A stretch of 41,274 nt of DNA from a virus: the IMG/VR virus record IMGVR_UViG_3300014502_000273, positions 1 through 41,274 of that record. One strand, 5' to 3'. Within the stretch, counting starts at the first letter, position 1. Each line of letters begins with the position of its first letter. Below the pieces are notes generated by a model, which worked only from the letters and a program-made list of their open reading frames with translations, had not been told where the DNA came from and ran no database searches. Positions 30,556 to 38,158 of this stretch are shown one piece after another. The position numbers and the translations under genes were made by a program.

Positions 30556-31359
30556 TCACTTCCCAAAATCCTCAATCGTTAATCCAGGTATTTTATCCGG
30601 CGGCTCCATCGCGTCTTTTTTCTGCTGTCCACTTTGTCCGTCCTTTTTAGGGTTGTGTAAATTGTCGTCTCTTTGTTGAAACTTCCGAGCATTTGTCATC
30701 CAGTTGAAAAGGGTCAACTTTTTATTAACCGGTTTTTTCCGTTTTTCAGACCCCCAGTAAAGGTTATATTTTTCAAATTCTTCATCGAAATTAATATCCC
30801 GAAAACGGGGTTTTAAATTGTTTAAATATTCATCAAAAGTTTCCTTAGTTGGTTCGTCCTTTCTTTTGTAAGATGTTATTGTAATATGTTTATTGTTATT
30901 GTGTGTACCTAAAGAGGTACTGGTTTCGGTACCTGTTTGGGTACTGGTTGCGTCCTGAATAGGTACTGGTTGCGTCCTAAAGAGGTACTGGTTTTCGGGG
31001 TTAACTGGTACCTCGTTAGGTACTGGTTTACTGGTACCTGTTTGGGTACTGGTTTGCTGCCAGATTTCATAGTCTTTTTGGATGCCATATTCCAAATTTT
31101 GTCCGGTGCCGGAGCAAGTTAATATTTTCCTTTCAACAAGTTTTTTAAGGGTTCTTCCGATATGCTGATGAGCAAGCCCGGTAGCTTCGACAAACTGAGA
31201 GTAACTTATCCGGTCAGTTTTCTTACTCCAGCCATAGGTTTTATTAAATACACACCACAGGACGCGGCTTTCATAGGCTGATAAATTTATTCGGCTAAAT
31301 GCTGTTGCAAGTTCTTTTGCTACCTTAATATAGCCGTCTTCAATTTGGGGTTTGGCCAT
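30556..31359 (-). CDS. Replication initiator, lambda O-like
   Basis: 267 residues. The N-terminal domain (KPQIEDGYIKVAKELATAFS, INLSAYESRVLWCVFNKTYG, HQHIGRTLKKLVERKIL) matches the phage replication protein O N-terminal family (PF04492), a winged-helix that binds origin iterons. Residues 102-155 are a Thr/Ser/Gln-rich low-complexity linker encoded by the iteron array. The C-terminus (NNLKPRFRDINFDEEFEKYN...) would contact the loader or helicase. AAAGGACAAAAATC precedes the ATG at 31359. Confidence 0.9.
   Translation of the reverse strand: MAKPQIEDGYIKVAKELATAFSRINLSAYESRVLWCVFNKTYGWSKKTDRISYSQFVEATGLAHQHIGRTLKKLVERKILTCSGTGQNLEYGIQKDYEIWQQTSTQTGTSKPVPNEVPVNPENQYLFRTQPVPIQDATSTQTGTETSTSLGTHNNNKHITITSYKRKDEPTKETFDEYLNNLKPRFRDINFDEEFEKYNLYWGSEKRKKPVNKKLTLFNWMTNARKFQQRDDNLHNPKKDGQSGQQKKDAMEPPDKIPGLTIEDFGK
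30840..31054. other. Phage replication origin: iterons and AT-rich region
   Basis: Six exact GGTACTGGTT copies (30916, 30940, 30962, 30984, 31019, 31045), two variants GGTACCTGTT (30928, 31033) and one GGTACC (31007) lie inside the initiator gene. A 22-bp block (30928-30949) recurs exactly at 31033-31054, and a second 22-bp unit repeats in tandem at 30950-30993. The flank 30840-30905 is AT-rich, a candidate unwinding region. The layout mirrors the lambda origin within gene O. Confidence 0.85.
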
Positions 31360-31371
31360 GATTTTTGTCCT

Positions 31372-31722
31372 TTAAAACATTCTCACTTTCTTTGCTTTGT
31401 TAAATTCCAGGGTGGCCGCTTTCTGAATGTTGGCCGCCCGCTCCAATACCTTAATTCCGCGCTCTCGCAAATCCTGATAACAGGTATTGATTTCCCACCA
31501 GGTCTCACCGATAAAGTACCCGTATCCGTTAGAACAAATCGGGTGCCCGTCCTCGATGAGCTCCGTTATCTTCTCCCTCACAACCCAGGTATTGCGTAAC
31601 GTGCCCAGTCCGACCTCTTCGCCAATGTCGACAGCGGTGATGCAGTTGCCATCGCCGTGGTGCTCCTTCAGGACGTCCAGGATAGCCGCTTTTAGGTCTG
31701 TGGACTGGGTTATTGTCGTCAT
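31372..31722 (-). CDS. Winged-helix-like early protein
   Basis: 116 residues. The segment AAILDVLKEHHGDGNCITAVD, EEVGLGTLRNTWVVREKITE and a GYGYFIG wing suggest a winged helix-turn-helix, followed by a helix-rich tail (YQDLRERGIKVLERAANIQK). It overlaps the AAA+ gene (ATGA) and lies directly before the initiator gene, so a replication or transcription accessory role is plausible. Confidence 0.65.
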   Translation of the reverse strand: MTTITQSTDLKAAILDVLKEHHGDGNCITAVDIGEEVGLGTLRNTWVVREKITELIEDGHPICSNGYGYFIGETWWEINTCYQDLRERGIKVLERAANIQKAATLEFNKAKKVRMF

Positions 31723-32717
31723 ATCAATTGCGCCTGTGCCTGTCTTTTGAATCGCTTGGCCTGAATCTTGCGGTTCTGCTCCTCGAGTTCCGCCGGCAGC
31801 CGGTACTTCTCCATCAGAGAAAGCGCCCGCTCGACTTCATCCATGGTCGGTTCCATCATCAGTTGAGCGATACCGCGCGCCCGTCTGACATCCCCAAGCC
31901 CTCTGTCAAACACTTCGCCCCCGATGGCCGCGGCAATATCCTCGGGAAAGTTTTCAAGCCGTGTCAACATCCCCACACAGACGTCCACGAATTCCTGCCG
32001 TGTGTACTCCGGAAAATAAGGATGGAAGGCGAATCTTGATAAGAATTCCCTGCTCATCTTCGCGGAGCTGTTGCAGGCGGCGATAACCATGCAGTCCAGA
32101 TTTTCATTGCGGATTTTCCCCTTCTTGGTTTCAACGACGGCGCCGGTTTCCATCAGGCCCAGGCAGATGGCATAACATTCGCCATCCATCTTGTCGCACT
32201 CGTCAAGCAAGAGGATCCGCGGACTTTTCTCAAATAGGACATCGCTTAAACCCGCTGAAGAAGTCCTCGAGCCGAAAGCCTCATACGAATAAGGGTCGGG
32301 AGCTGCGCGCTTGATTGCGTCCAGCATCAGCGACTTCGCGCAGGCCGGCGGTCCCTGCAGGAGAAAGTTAATCTTTTTCTGACTGGAGACGGCGCGGGCC
32401 AGGGTTTCCTTGATGTCGTCAAAGCCCACAATCATGTCCATCTGTTCCATGAGTGTCCGGTAATCGGGACCTGCCATCTTCCGCTCTAAAGATATGGCCT
32501 CGCCCTTATCAGTGCCCTTTGGCGTCAGTACCCACAGCACTAACTTATTAAGCTGGCCGTGCTCAATGACATATCCCTGGTCTTTAAGCCGCCTCATATC
32601 GTCCCGGGTGGCGCCGACGGCGTAGGCTTCCCACGCCCAGGGCGCGTACCGGGCAATCCGTCCGGGCTTGTGTTCCTTTTCATAGGCAGCCCGTAATATT
32701 TGTGCATCCGTAGCCAT
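31719..32717 (-). CDS. AAA+ ATPase, MoxR/MCM-like Walker A, with N-terminal wHTH
   Basis: 332 residues. Residues ~1-70 form a winged-helix pattern (AYAVGATRDDMRRLKDQGYV). The AAA+ module has Walker A GPPACAKS (122-129; 'AKS' form seen in MoxR and MCM proteins), Walker B LLLDECDK (169-176), sensor N216 and an arginine-finger candidate R228 (FLSRFAFHPYF). It is separate from the DnaC-like loader. A helicase- or remodelling-type role in replication or recombination is inferred. Confidence 0.8.
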   Translation of the reverse strand: MATDAQILRAAYEKEHKPGRIARYAPWAWEAYAVGATRDDMRRLKDQGYVIEHGQLNKLVLWVLTPKGTDKGEAISLERKMAGPDYRTLMEQMDMIVGFDDIKETLARAVSSQKKINFLLQGPPACAKSLMLDAIKRAAPDPYSYEAFGSRTSSAGLSDVLFEKSPRILLLDECDKMDGECYAICLGLMETGAVVETKKGKIRNENLDCMVIAACNSSAKMSREFLSRFAFHPYFPEYTRQEFVDVCVGMLTRLENFPEDIAAAIGGEVFDRGLGDVRRARGIAQLMMEPTMDEVERALSLMEKYRLPAELEEQNRKIQAKRFKRQAQAQLI

Positions 32718-33196
32718 TAGCTTTTAACCTCTTGAGTATTCGGTAATGTCACTTCAAAGAATCCTAACTGGCCCCGGTAGGGAATAGGCTTGTCGTAGAG
32801 TTTGGGGTTGGCCAGGACAAAGCCGTATTCCCCCACAAACCAGGGAGAGTCGCTTTCAGTCACGCAGTCCAAAATGTCAACTTCCCCGATGATGAGCGAT
32901 TGGTTATTCTGGGGGAACAAGAAACTTTGAGCGTTATCATATTCCCACTTAATAAGAGTCTCCATAATTTCATCGACTTCAAAATGAGTATGTGTTTTCC
33001 GTAAAATCGCCATCGCTGGCCAGATATCATCCGGTGTTTTACCGGCGTGTACGTAAATCCTCATTGGCAAGGGTATAGTGAAGTTGACCGCGCCCGATGC
33101 TACCTTTCTCCCGATAAACCAACCACGATTTTCAATGTCCTTGTACCCGGCGCAAATTAGCCACGCCCAGGGCTGCTTGATTGATAACGCTTTCAT
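32717..33196 (-). CDS. ASCH-domain protein
   Basis: 159 residues with the ASCH signature: MKALSIKQPWAWLICAGYKD, IENRGW, then IYVHAGK, LIIGEVDILDCV and a GFVLANP end. ASCH domains are PUA-like RNA-binding folds, some of which hydrolyse modified nucleosides. It overlaps both neighbours (TAATG and ATGA) and lies next to a DUF5131 gene, a pairing common in phages. Substrate unknown. Confidence 0.88.
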   Translation of the reverse strand: MKALSIKQPWAWLICAGYKDIENRGWFIGRKVASGAVNFTIPLPMRIYVHAGKTPDDIWPAMAILRKTHTHFEVDEIMETLIKWEYDNAQSFLFPQNNQSLIIGEVDILDCVTESDSPWFVGEYGFVLANPKLYDKPIPYRGQLGFFEVTLPNTQEVKS

Positions 33197-33969
33197 TTCG
33201 GTAACTCCTGGCGTAATAATATTGTCCCTCCGTCTTGGAAAGCCCAGTCCTCACCGCAAGTAAATTCCGGTAATATCGGCCTCAAATTATCCTTCAAAAA
33301 TACCGGTATTCCTGCCTTGTCTGCCGCTTCGACAATCTCTCTAATCCATTCGATTTTTGGCATAACCGGATGCCGCCCCGACTGACCGCCAATGACTACC
33401 CATTCCACCCATTTGTAACTAGCGCACACTGCAATAGAAGAACAATCTAATCGCTCATATAAAGGTTCAATGGATAGCCATGTATGATTAGCAGCGGGAA
33501 TAGCCATGAATCCCGATAGAGCTTCAGTCAACCCTTTGTTATTACAGACACTCGCACCGACCCATGCGTTATCTGAGAATTTACCCCACTTATGAATATT
33601 CCCCGGGGCTTTAGTCAGGAAGAAGAATTGATGTTGTCCCGCGTCTCTTACTATTTGTTTGACGGCGGCGGCAAGGAATATGCCGTCAATACGAGGGTCT
33701 TGTGATTCGATTAATTGGTAGGGGTCAACCCAATCCCCGAACAGGTCGCCGGTAAAGCAGACGCCAATTCTAGCAGGCTTCTTAAGTTTCAGCGGGTCAA
33801 GTAATAGTTCCGGGTGAAGGCGGGGCGTAAAATAACCCTTGTTGAATCGCTGCGCACGCTGATAAGCCCAGCAGTTCTCGCCGACCGCACAGACGCCCGT
33901 CTTCCAGTGGTTACAACCCGTGTAGAAGTTCCAAGCGTGTGTTAAATACTCAATCTTGCTTTTAGTCAT
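33193..33969 (-). CDS. DUF5131 (Gp37/Gp68) family protein
   Basis: 258 residues from ATG at 33969 (GGAG 9 bases ahead); the frame continues into parB. It has WNFYTGCNHWKTGVCAVGENC with cysteines C19, C27, C33, then GVCFTGDLFGDWV, FFLTKAPGNIHKWG and VVIGGQSGRHP. DUF5131 proteins look like TIM-barrel enzymes related to radical-SAM folds, and occur in phages beside ASCH genes. The cysteines suggest a metal or iron-sulphur site. Reaction unknown. Confidence 0.88.
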   Translation of the reverse strand: MTKSKIEYLTHAWNFYTGCNHWKTGVCAVGENCWAYQRAQRFNKGYFTPRLHPELLLDPLKLKKPARIGVCFTGDLFGDWVDPYQLIESQDPRIDGIFLAAAVKQIVRDAGQHQFFFLTKAPGNIHKWGKFSDNAWVGASVCNNKGLTEALSGFMAIPAANHTWLSIEPLYERLDCSSIAVCASYKWVEWVVIGGQSGRHPVMPKIEWIREIVEAADKAGIPVFLKDNLRPILPEFTCGEDWAFQDGGTILLRQELPK

Positions 33970-35560
33970 CGCCATCATCTCCGCAGAATTCATCGTCCCC
34001 GGACTTATCAATGGTCTCCGTACACTTTCCCCAGCCACATCCCACGCCGCCGCCGGTACTGGGTTTACCGCTGCATTTGTGTACCTTAATCGCTTCAACG
34101 TCATCAGGAGTTCCACCCAGCGCGACAATGGCTGTATTGACATTCTCTGCGGTCACATCGCCGTCCAGATTTTTGTTAGTTGCAAACAAAATCCTGTAGG
34201 TGTGATTCAGCATGTAGTCAGAATACCAAGGGTTTATTACTGTTGGAATTGGTACATACGAATCCTTAGCTTGACGGTCGGCGCTTTCTTTGCTGCTGCC
34301 GACGGCAATAATAATACCCACATCGTTAGTGGCCACCCAATCGCCGAGAAAATTAGTAATCCCTTCTGCCTTGAGGTCGTCAACCTCTTTCTGGTGGCTT
34401 GCCTGTTGACTGGCGTTATTCTTTTCTGTCCAGCATTTCTTGTTGTCGCAGCGGGGTTTAGCCGGGTCTTTTTCAGCGCCGTATGGGTATTTCACCATCA
34501 GTTTGTGTTCGCAGCCGTCACATCCTTTTACATCGAAGGCCAGTCCGTTCCCATATTCTTCATAAAGGGCGACAGTGCTGCTCCAGATTTTGGTTTTTAT
34601 TTCCCGGTCCAGCTGCACAACTGATATCTTGTTATCGACGACTGATTTTGCCAGCTTGTTCATTTCCTTGGGGTCTTTCACCTGCAGGAGATATCGGGCG
34701 TGCGTTTCCGATATTTCTTGAGAAATGACCTGCTTTTGGATATCTTCCGGAAGGTCTAGTAGCCGCAAGGTATTGGCAATTTCTCCCTGGCTGACGTTGT
34801 GAAGGCGTGCCAACTCTGCCTGCGTGATTTTAAAGTCTTCCAGGTACTTTTTGTAGAACTTGGCCAGGTCGATGGGTGACAAATCGTTCCGGACCGTGTT
34901 GGCTTCCATTACCAGGTCAGCCATTTGCTGATCAGTGAGGTTGCGAATTACTACCGGCAAGAAGTACCAGTCAGAAGACTCTTTTGCCAGAAGTTCGTAA
35001 CCTTTCAACCTTATCCAACCGTCGCCCATTTCGTAAGCTCCGTCAGGACGCTGCCGGACCACCGGCGTCTGTAGTAGTCCATGTTCCTTGATGGACGCGG
35101 CAATGCGCTCGACAACATCCTGAGGCGGCTCAATTCTCCCCTCCGGCTGATAGGGGTTAGCTTTGATGTTCCTGATGTCCAGCTTAATGACAGTCTCGAA
35201 TGCGAGCTGATTGCCTACCAATGTTTTTGTTTTCAATTCCTTCTCCTTTTTAATATGCTTTGCCCAATCCTTCAGGCAGACTTTTTGATAACCGGTCGAA
35301 CCATTTTCTGTGATGGGGAAGCTGAAATTGACCGTGTGATCTGTCGGCGCTAAATCACATTTATGGCATTCTTCGTCGGGCACTTCTTCAGCCAATCTGA
35401 CGCCATCTGGAATAGCTTTTGACCTTCTTTCTGTCACTGGTTTGTCCTCCTCTTGCCAGAAGATAGGATTCAATCCGGCCCGGACTAACGCTTTGTCCCG
35501 GGTCTCCGCTAGAGGTAACTCTATTTCTTGACCATTTAGATTAACTGTGAACTTTGGCAT
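33962..35560 (-). CDS. parB: ParB/KorB-like protein with Cys-rich C-terminus
   Basis: 532 residues. An N-terminal unit (1-118) holds CHKCD; the ParB domain follows (NPYQPEGRIEPPQDVVERIA, EMGDGWIRLKGYELLA, EANTVRNDLSPIDLAKFY, HTH at 246-270). Residues 340-520 carry CDGC, CDNKKC and CGWGKC clusters. ParB proteins are CTP-dependent clamps loaded at parS palindromes. No ParA is present in this window. parS-like copy 5 lies inside the gene at residues 278-284. It may act in prophage maintenance, transcription control or replication. Confidence 0.85.
   Translation of the reverse strand: MPKFTVNLNGQEIELPLAETRDKALVRAGLNPIFWQEEDKPVTERRSKAIPDGVRLAEEVPDEECHKCDLAPTDHTVNFSFPITENGSTGYQKVCLKDWAKHIKKEKELKTKTLVGNQLAFETVIKLDIRNIKANPYQPEGRIEPPQDVVERIAASIKEHGLLQTPVVRQRPDGAYEMGDGWIRLKGYELLAKESSDWYFLPVVIRNLTDQQMADLVMEANTVRNDLSPIDLAKFYKKYLEDFKITQAELARLHNVSQGEIANTLRLLDLPEDIQKQVISQEISETHARYLLQVKDPKEMNKLAKSVVDNKISVVQLDREIKTKIWSSTVALYEEYGNGLAFDVKGCDGCEHKLMVKYPYGAEKDPAKPRCDNKKCWTEKNNASQQASHQKEVDDLKAEGITNFLGDWVATNDVGIIIAVGSSKESADRQAKDSYVPIPTVINPWYSDYMLNHTYRILFATNKNLDGDVTAENVNTAIVALGGTPDDVEAIKVHKCSGKPSTGGGVGCGWGKCTETIDKSGDDEFCGDDGDD
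34712..34727. repeat. parS-like palindrome copy 5 (inside parB)
   Basis: TATTTCTTGAGAAATG, matching the other copies except the last base. parS sites near or inside parB genes are common. Confidence 0.7.
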
Positions 35561-35572
35561 TATTCCCCTTGC

Positions 35573-35615
35573 GGGAGACCGGGGATTTAACCACCTATTG
35601 TTACCCCGGTCTCCC
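35573..35615 (-). other. Stable 12-bp hairpin upstream of parB
   Basis: A perfect GGGAGACCGGGG/CCCCGGTCTCCC stem with a 19-base loop, ending 12 bp before the parB start. There is no U-tract, so a leader element or processing site is more likely than a terminator. Confidence 0.65.
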
Positions 35616-35650
35616 TATCCCTTTAAGCCTCTTCTGCTATTGGGTTCTAA

Positions 35651-36862
35651 TTAGAATGGAATATTATCCGGCGGCGGTTCAGGTTCCATCATCTTCAGTC
35701 TGTCTTTGATTTCAGTTGTGAATTGATTCACCTGTTCCTCTTTCATTTCGAGAAGGCAGCCGGATACTTTAGCTGATAGACAACCGAATTGCGGTTTAAG
35801 ATAGTCAACAATCACACGCTTCCAGTTGAGAGTTTTCAGACTTTCTTGCAGCCATTTCATATTGACGCCATTGATAACTTCAGGCTGGTTAGTTGCGGGT
35901 TCTGCCTGCTGAAATTTGCCAGTCTCTTTCTTTTCAGGTTCGGCTGCCGGCGGTTTTTCATTGGCTGATTTCAAGCCGTCAAAGGCGGCCTTGCTTTCGG
36001 GACTTTCGACAACGGCGGCGGGTTTTTCGGTAGCTTTCGGTTCCCCGTCTCCGTAAAGTGTCTCGATGTCCTCGGCAGCTTTCTGCTCCATGACTTCTTC
36101 CCAGTCCGGCGGTTCGAGTAGGAATTGTTTGGACTGTTCACGTGCAACATCAGCCAATTGCGCCAGAGTAACGGTAGACCGTAGATTCAAAACGAATGCC
36201 TTTTGTTTCTTTCCGGTTTCGGGGTTTGTCACGTCCATTGGTTCGATTGTCAGTAGTAATGGAATCGTCGTGATGCGTCCGAATGCCTTCCCAATCATTA
36301 AGGCACAAGAATTGATGTTGAGAATACTGTTTTTGCTGCCAGTGTCAATCTGCCAGATACCAAGACCAGGCACTTCCGGCAAGATAAATCGTAAATTCAT
36401 TCTTTCGTGGCATTTCCGCTCTTTATAAAACGAACATTCGTACCCCGGGCATGGTATGGGTATGTCATCTACGGTCTCGGTGGTTTTAGTTGGCAGTTCC
36501 CCTGTCTTAATATCAATACGGCGAGTTGCTTTCCCAGGACTATCACCCCCAGTCCCCTTACAAATCAGACCATGCGTTATATCGTACATTTTGAGGTACT
36601 GTTCTCGCCAGACGTCCTCATCCTCGACAGGGATAAGGATTCGCAGTTGTTTTGGTTTTTCCCCAAATAACCTGACCACATCTTTATAACCGGAATATTG
36701 AGGATCTAAGACAAAGTAGTCTGTCTTTTCGGGTCGCATGACAGGGCTGCCGTATTTATCAATTACCGGTTTACCATCCTTGATTACCGGCACTTTGATT
36801 CCTAAGTGCATTTTACCGAGACGTGGAATCCTGACATCTTCACTCAATCCATTTATAGGCAT
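35651..36862 (-). CDS. gp3/recombination-directionality-factor-like protein
   Basis: 403 residues. The N-terminal half (RIPRLGKMHLGIKVPV, EKTDYFVLDP, FGEKPKQLRILIPVEDED, GLICKGTGGDSPG, PCPGYECSFYKERKCHE) fits the phage gp3-like family that includes the phiC31 directionality factor; members are also common in phages as single-strand-binding-like proteins. The C-terminal part is Pro/Glu-rich with a small helical end. Its use here with a tyrosine integrase is unproven. Confidence 0.7.
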   Translation of the reverse strand: MPINGLSEDVRIPRLGKMHLGIKVPVIKDGKPVIDKYGSPVMRPEKTDYFVLDPQYSGYKDVVRLFGEKPKQLRILIPVEDEDVWREQYLKMYDITHGLICKGTGGDSPGKATRRIDIKTGELPTKTTETVDDIPIPCPGYECSFYKERKCHERMNLRFILPEVPGLGIWQIDTGSKNSILNINSCALMIGKAFGRITTIPLLLTIEPMDVTNPETGKKQKAFVLNLRSTVTLAQLADVAREQSKQFLLEPPDWEEVMEQKAAEDIETLYGDGEPKATEKPAAVVESPESKAAFDGLKSANEKPPAAEPEKKETGKFQQAEPATNQPEVINGVNMKWLQESLKTLNWKRVIVDYLKPQFGCLSAKVSGCLLEMKEEQVNQFTTEIKDRLKMMEPEPPPDNIPF

Positions 36863-36890
36863 CTCTCTTACTCCTTAATATTTCCTGTGT

Positions 36891-37547
36891 TTATTTGGCG
36901 CTGACTTTCAGAGTGTCTTCGCTGAATATCCTGATTCCAGGGATGGCGATTGTTCCCTTCGTTGCTCTAACTACACTGCCGACCTTGACCATATCGACCT
37001 GTTTATAATCCTCCGGGACAAGCGCCTTGTCGACGACTTCAAACTTCCAGATTTTCATTGTCCCCAGGGTGCCGTTGTCGGTATTGACGTGTGCGGGCGG
37101 CGCCGCGGGTGCTTCAATGATTTCTATGGTCTGAGAGATCTCACCGGTGCCGTTGAGTTTCGCTTCCGCTTGCGCCGCTTCAATTCTGAGATTGTTTATG
37201 CGCTCGATTTCAGCGGCTTTTCTTTGCTGCTCTGTTCGGTAAGCCATGACCTTATTTCGCGTGGTTAAATCCGCGAGCTCCAATGGTTTGGTGATGGTCT
37301 TAAAAGTATCGTTGACTTGTTTCAGGTATTCATTGATGGGACTGACATATTCCTTGCGCTTCTCCTCGAGTGCCTTCTTCAACTTGGCGATGATGCTGAG
37401 GTCGTTGGTAGCAAGTTTTACGTCTTCGTCTGTGGTGATAGTCAGGTTGTCCGCATACACCTGAAGTCTGTTTACCTCTGTGCATAATGCGATAACACCC
37501 GGGTCGTCGTTTGGTTTAATATTGATTACTGCCGTTGAATTTTCCAA
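36891..37547 (-). CDS. Coiled-coil early phage protein (recombination-cluster type)
   Basis: 218 residues from TTG at 37547 (AAGGAA ahead). A long N-terminal helical part (EKRKEYVSPINEYLKQVNDTFKTI) contains a predicted coiled coil to about residue 130; the C-terminal ~55 (MKIWKFEVVDKALVPEDYKQ, VVRATKGTIAIPGIRIFSED) is a conserved module of phage early genes near recombination proteins (DUF1351-like). Function in DNA metabolism is likely but not known. Confidence 0.75.
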   Translation of the reverse strand: MENSTAVINIKPNDDPGVIALCTEVNRLQVYADNLTITTDEDVKLATNDLSIIAKLKKALEEKRKEYVSPINEYLKQVNDTFKTITKPLELADLTTRNKVMAYRTEQQRKAAEIERINNLRIEAAQAEAKLNGTGEISQTIEIIEAPAAPPAHVNTDNGTLGTMKIWKFEVVDKALVPEDYKQVDMVKVGSVVRATKGTIAIPGIRIFSEDTLKVSAK

Positions 37548-37569
37548 TTCCTTTCCTTCCTTTTATTCC

Positions 37570-37582
37570 TTTCTGATTTATT
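37570..37582. repeat. 13-bp direct repeat, left
   Basis: TTTCTGATTTATT directly adjoins the 3' CCA end of the tRNA-like element; the second copy is at 37658-37670. Confidence 0.75.
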
Positions 37583-37656
37583 TGGTGCCCCTGCCAGGAG
37601 TTGAACCTAGTTAATCTAGTTAGCCTCGCTAGACCATTGCCCGCAAGTTCAGAGGC
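37583..37656 (-). tRNA. tRNA-like element, non-canonical anticodon region
   Basis: 74 nt with a 7-bp acceptor stem (GCCTCTG with CAGGGGC), a 5-bp T-arm (CTAGG/CCTGG) with loop TTCAACT, and an encoded CCA. Between them are 39 nt, near the usual number. The best anticodon arm is either TCTAG/CTAGA with a 9-nt loop or CTAG/CTAG plus a C-A mismatch with a 7-nt loop reading GGC, where the base before the anticodon is A rather than U. The D-arm is reduced. Either a degenerate tRNA or a tRNA mimic. Confidence 0.6.
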
Positions 37657-37657
37657 A

Positions 37658-37670
37658 TTTCTGATTTATT
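37658..37670. repeat. 13-bp direct repeat, right
   Basis: Second TTTCTGATTTATT, one base from the 5' end of the tRNA-like element; it also covers the stop codon of the gene at 37666. Confidence 0.75.
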
Positions 37671-37884
37671 CCTTGTAAAACGTACCTGTGATGCCATCTT
37701 TGCCGTTGTAGATGGTAGCGGCGATGTCATTGCCTGCTTTGTTTAATACCAGACAAGAGATTTCACCTTCCGGTATCTCTTTGCTCTCCTGCTTGGCCTT
37801 CGCCTTCACGTTGGCCGCTATCAGGTCAAACACCTCAGACATTGAGTACGAGGCGATGACGTAGGTTGCTTTCTTTTCTGCCAT
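37666..37884 (-). CDS. Small early protein (72 aa)
   Basis: MAEKKATYVIASYSMSEVFDLI followed by ISCLVLNKAGNDIAATIYNG, a compact alpha/beta protein. AAGGAG lies 10 bases before the ATG. Not recognised. Confidence 0.6.
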   Translation of the reverse strand: MAEKKATYVIASYSMSEVFDLIAANVKAKAKQESKEIPEGEISCLVLNKAGNDIAATIYNGKDGITGTFYKE

Positions 37885-37902
37885 GTTAGTTAGACTCCTT
37901 TT

Positions 37903-37933
37903 GGTAGCAGGTGTCTTCTAACCACCCGCTACC
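37903..37933 (-). other. Hairpin between early genes
   Basis: GGTAGCAGGTG pairs with CACCCGCTACC (one G-U on the transcript), 19 bp before the start at 37884. On the + strand a T-run follows seven bases later, but no gene there needs a terminator. Leader or attenuator element is possible. Confidence 0.5.
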
Positions 37934-37944
37934 AGCTCCCTTTT

Positions 37945-38154
37945 TTAGATTCCGTATTCCAGATTAACCAGTCCCATGAGTGTTTTGAATTCATTGGTAC
38001 TGACACCACTTTTCGCTTGTTTTCTCCTTTTTATAATTTTATTTTTGATAACCTTTGTCTCTGGAGACTGGTTACGACCTACTTGAATTTCCGCCCATGA
38101 TTGCCGATGTGGGCGGCCGCCGAGCAATGCTCTTTCCCTCATTGTCATGGTCAT
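37945..38154 (-). CDS. Small basic early protein (69 aa)
   Basis: MTMTMRERALLGGRPHRQSW, then a strongly basic VIKNKIIKRRKQAK and a helical end. Three ATG codons are close together at the start. It may contact DNA; the family is not recognised. Ends 11 bp before the hairpin at 37903. Confidence 0.55.
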   Translation of the reverse strand: MTMTMRERALLGGRPHRQSWAEIQVGRNQSPETKVIKNKIIKRRKQAKSGVSTNEFKTLMGLVNLEYGI

Positions 38155-38158
38155 CGGC

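Noticed and set aside
30902-31054. Repeat array in the initiator gene as CRISPR
   Set aside because: Spacings are short and irregular, the repeat is 10 bp and it is within a coding frame; iterons fit better. No CRISPR array was seen in the window.
33956-34624. 222-codon + strand frame across parB
   Set aside because: Antisense to a clear ParB coding region with no supporting start signal.
37583-37656. tRNA-like element as an amber suppressor for the TAG at 29283
   Set aside because: CTA occurs in the sequence after a T, but no 5-bp anticodon stem with U33 presents it as an anticodon. The link is attractive but not supported.
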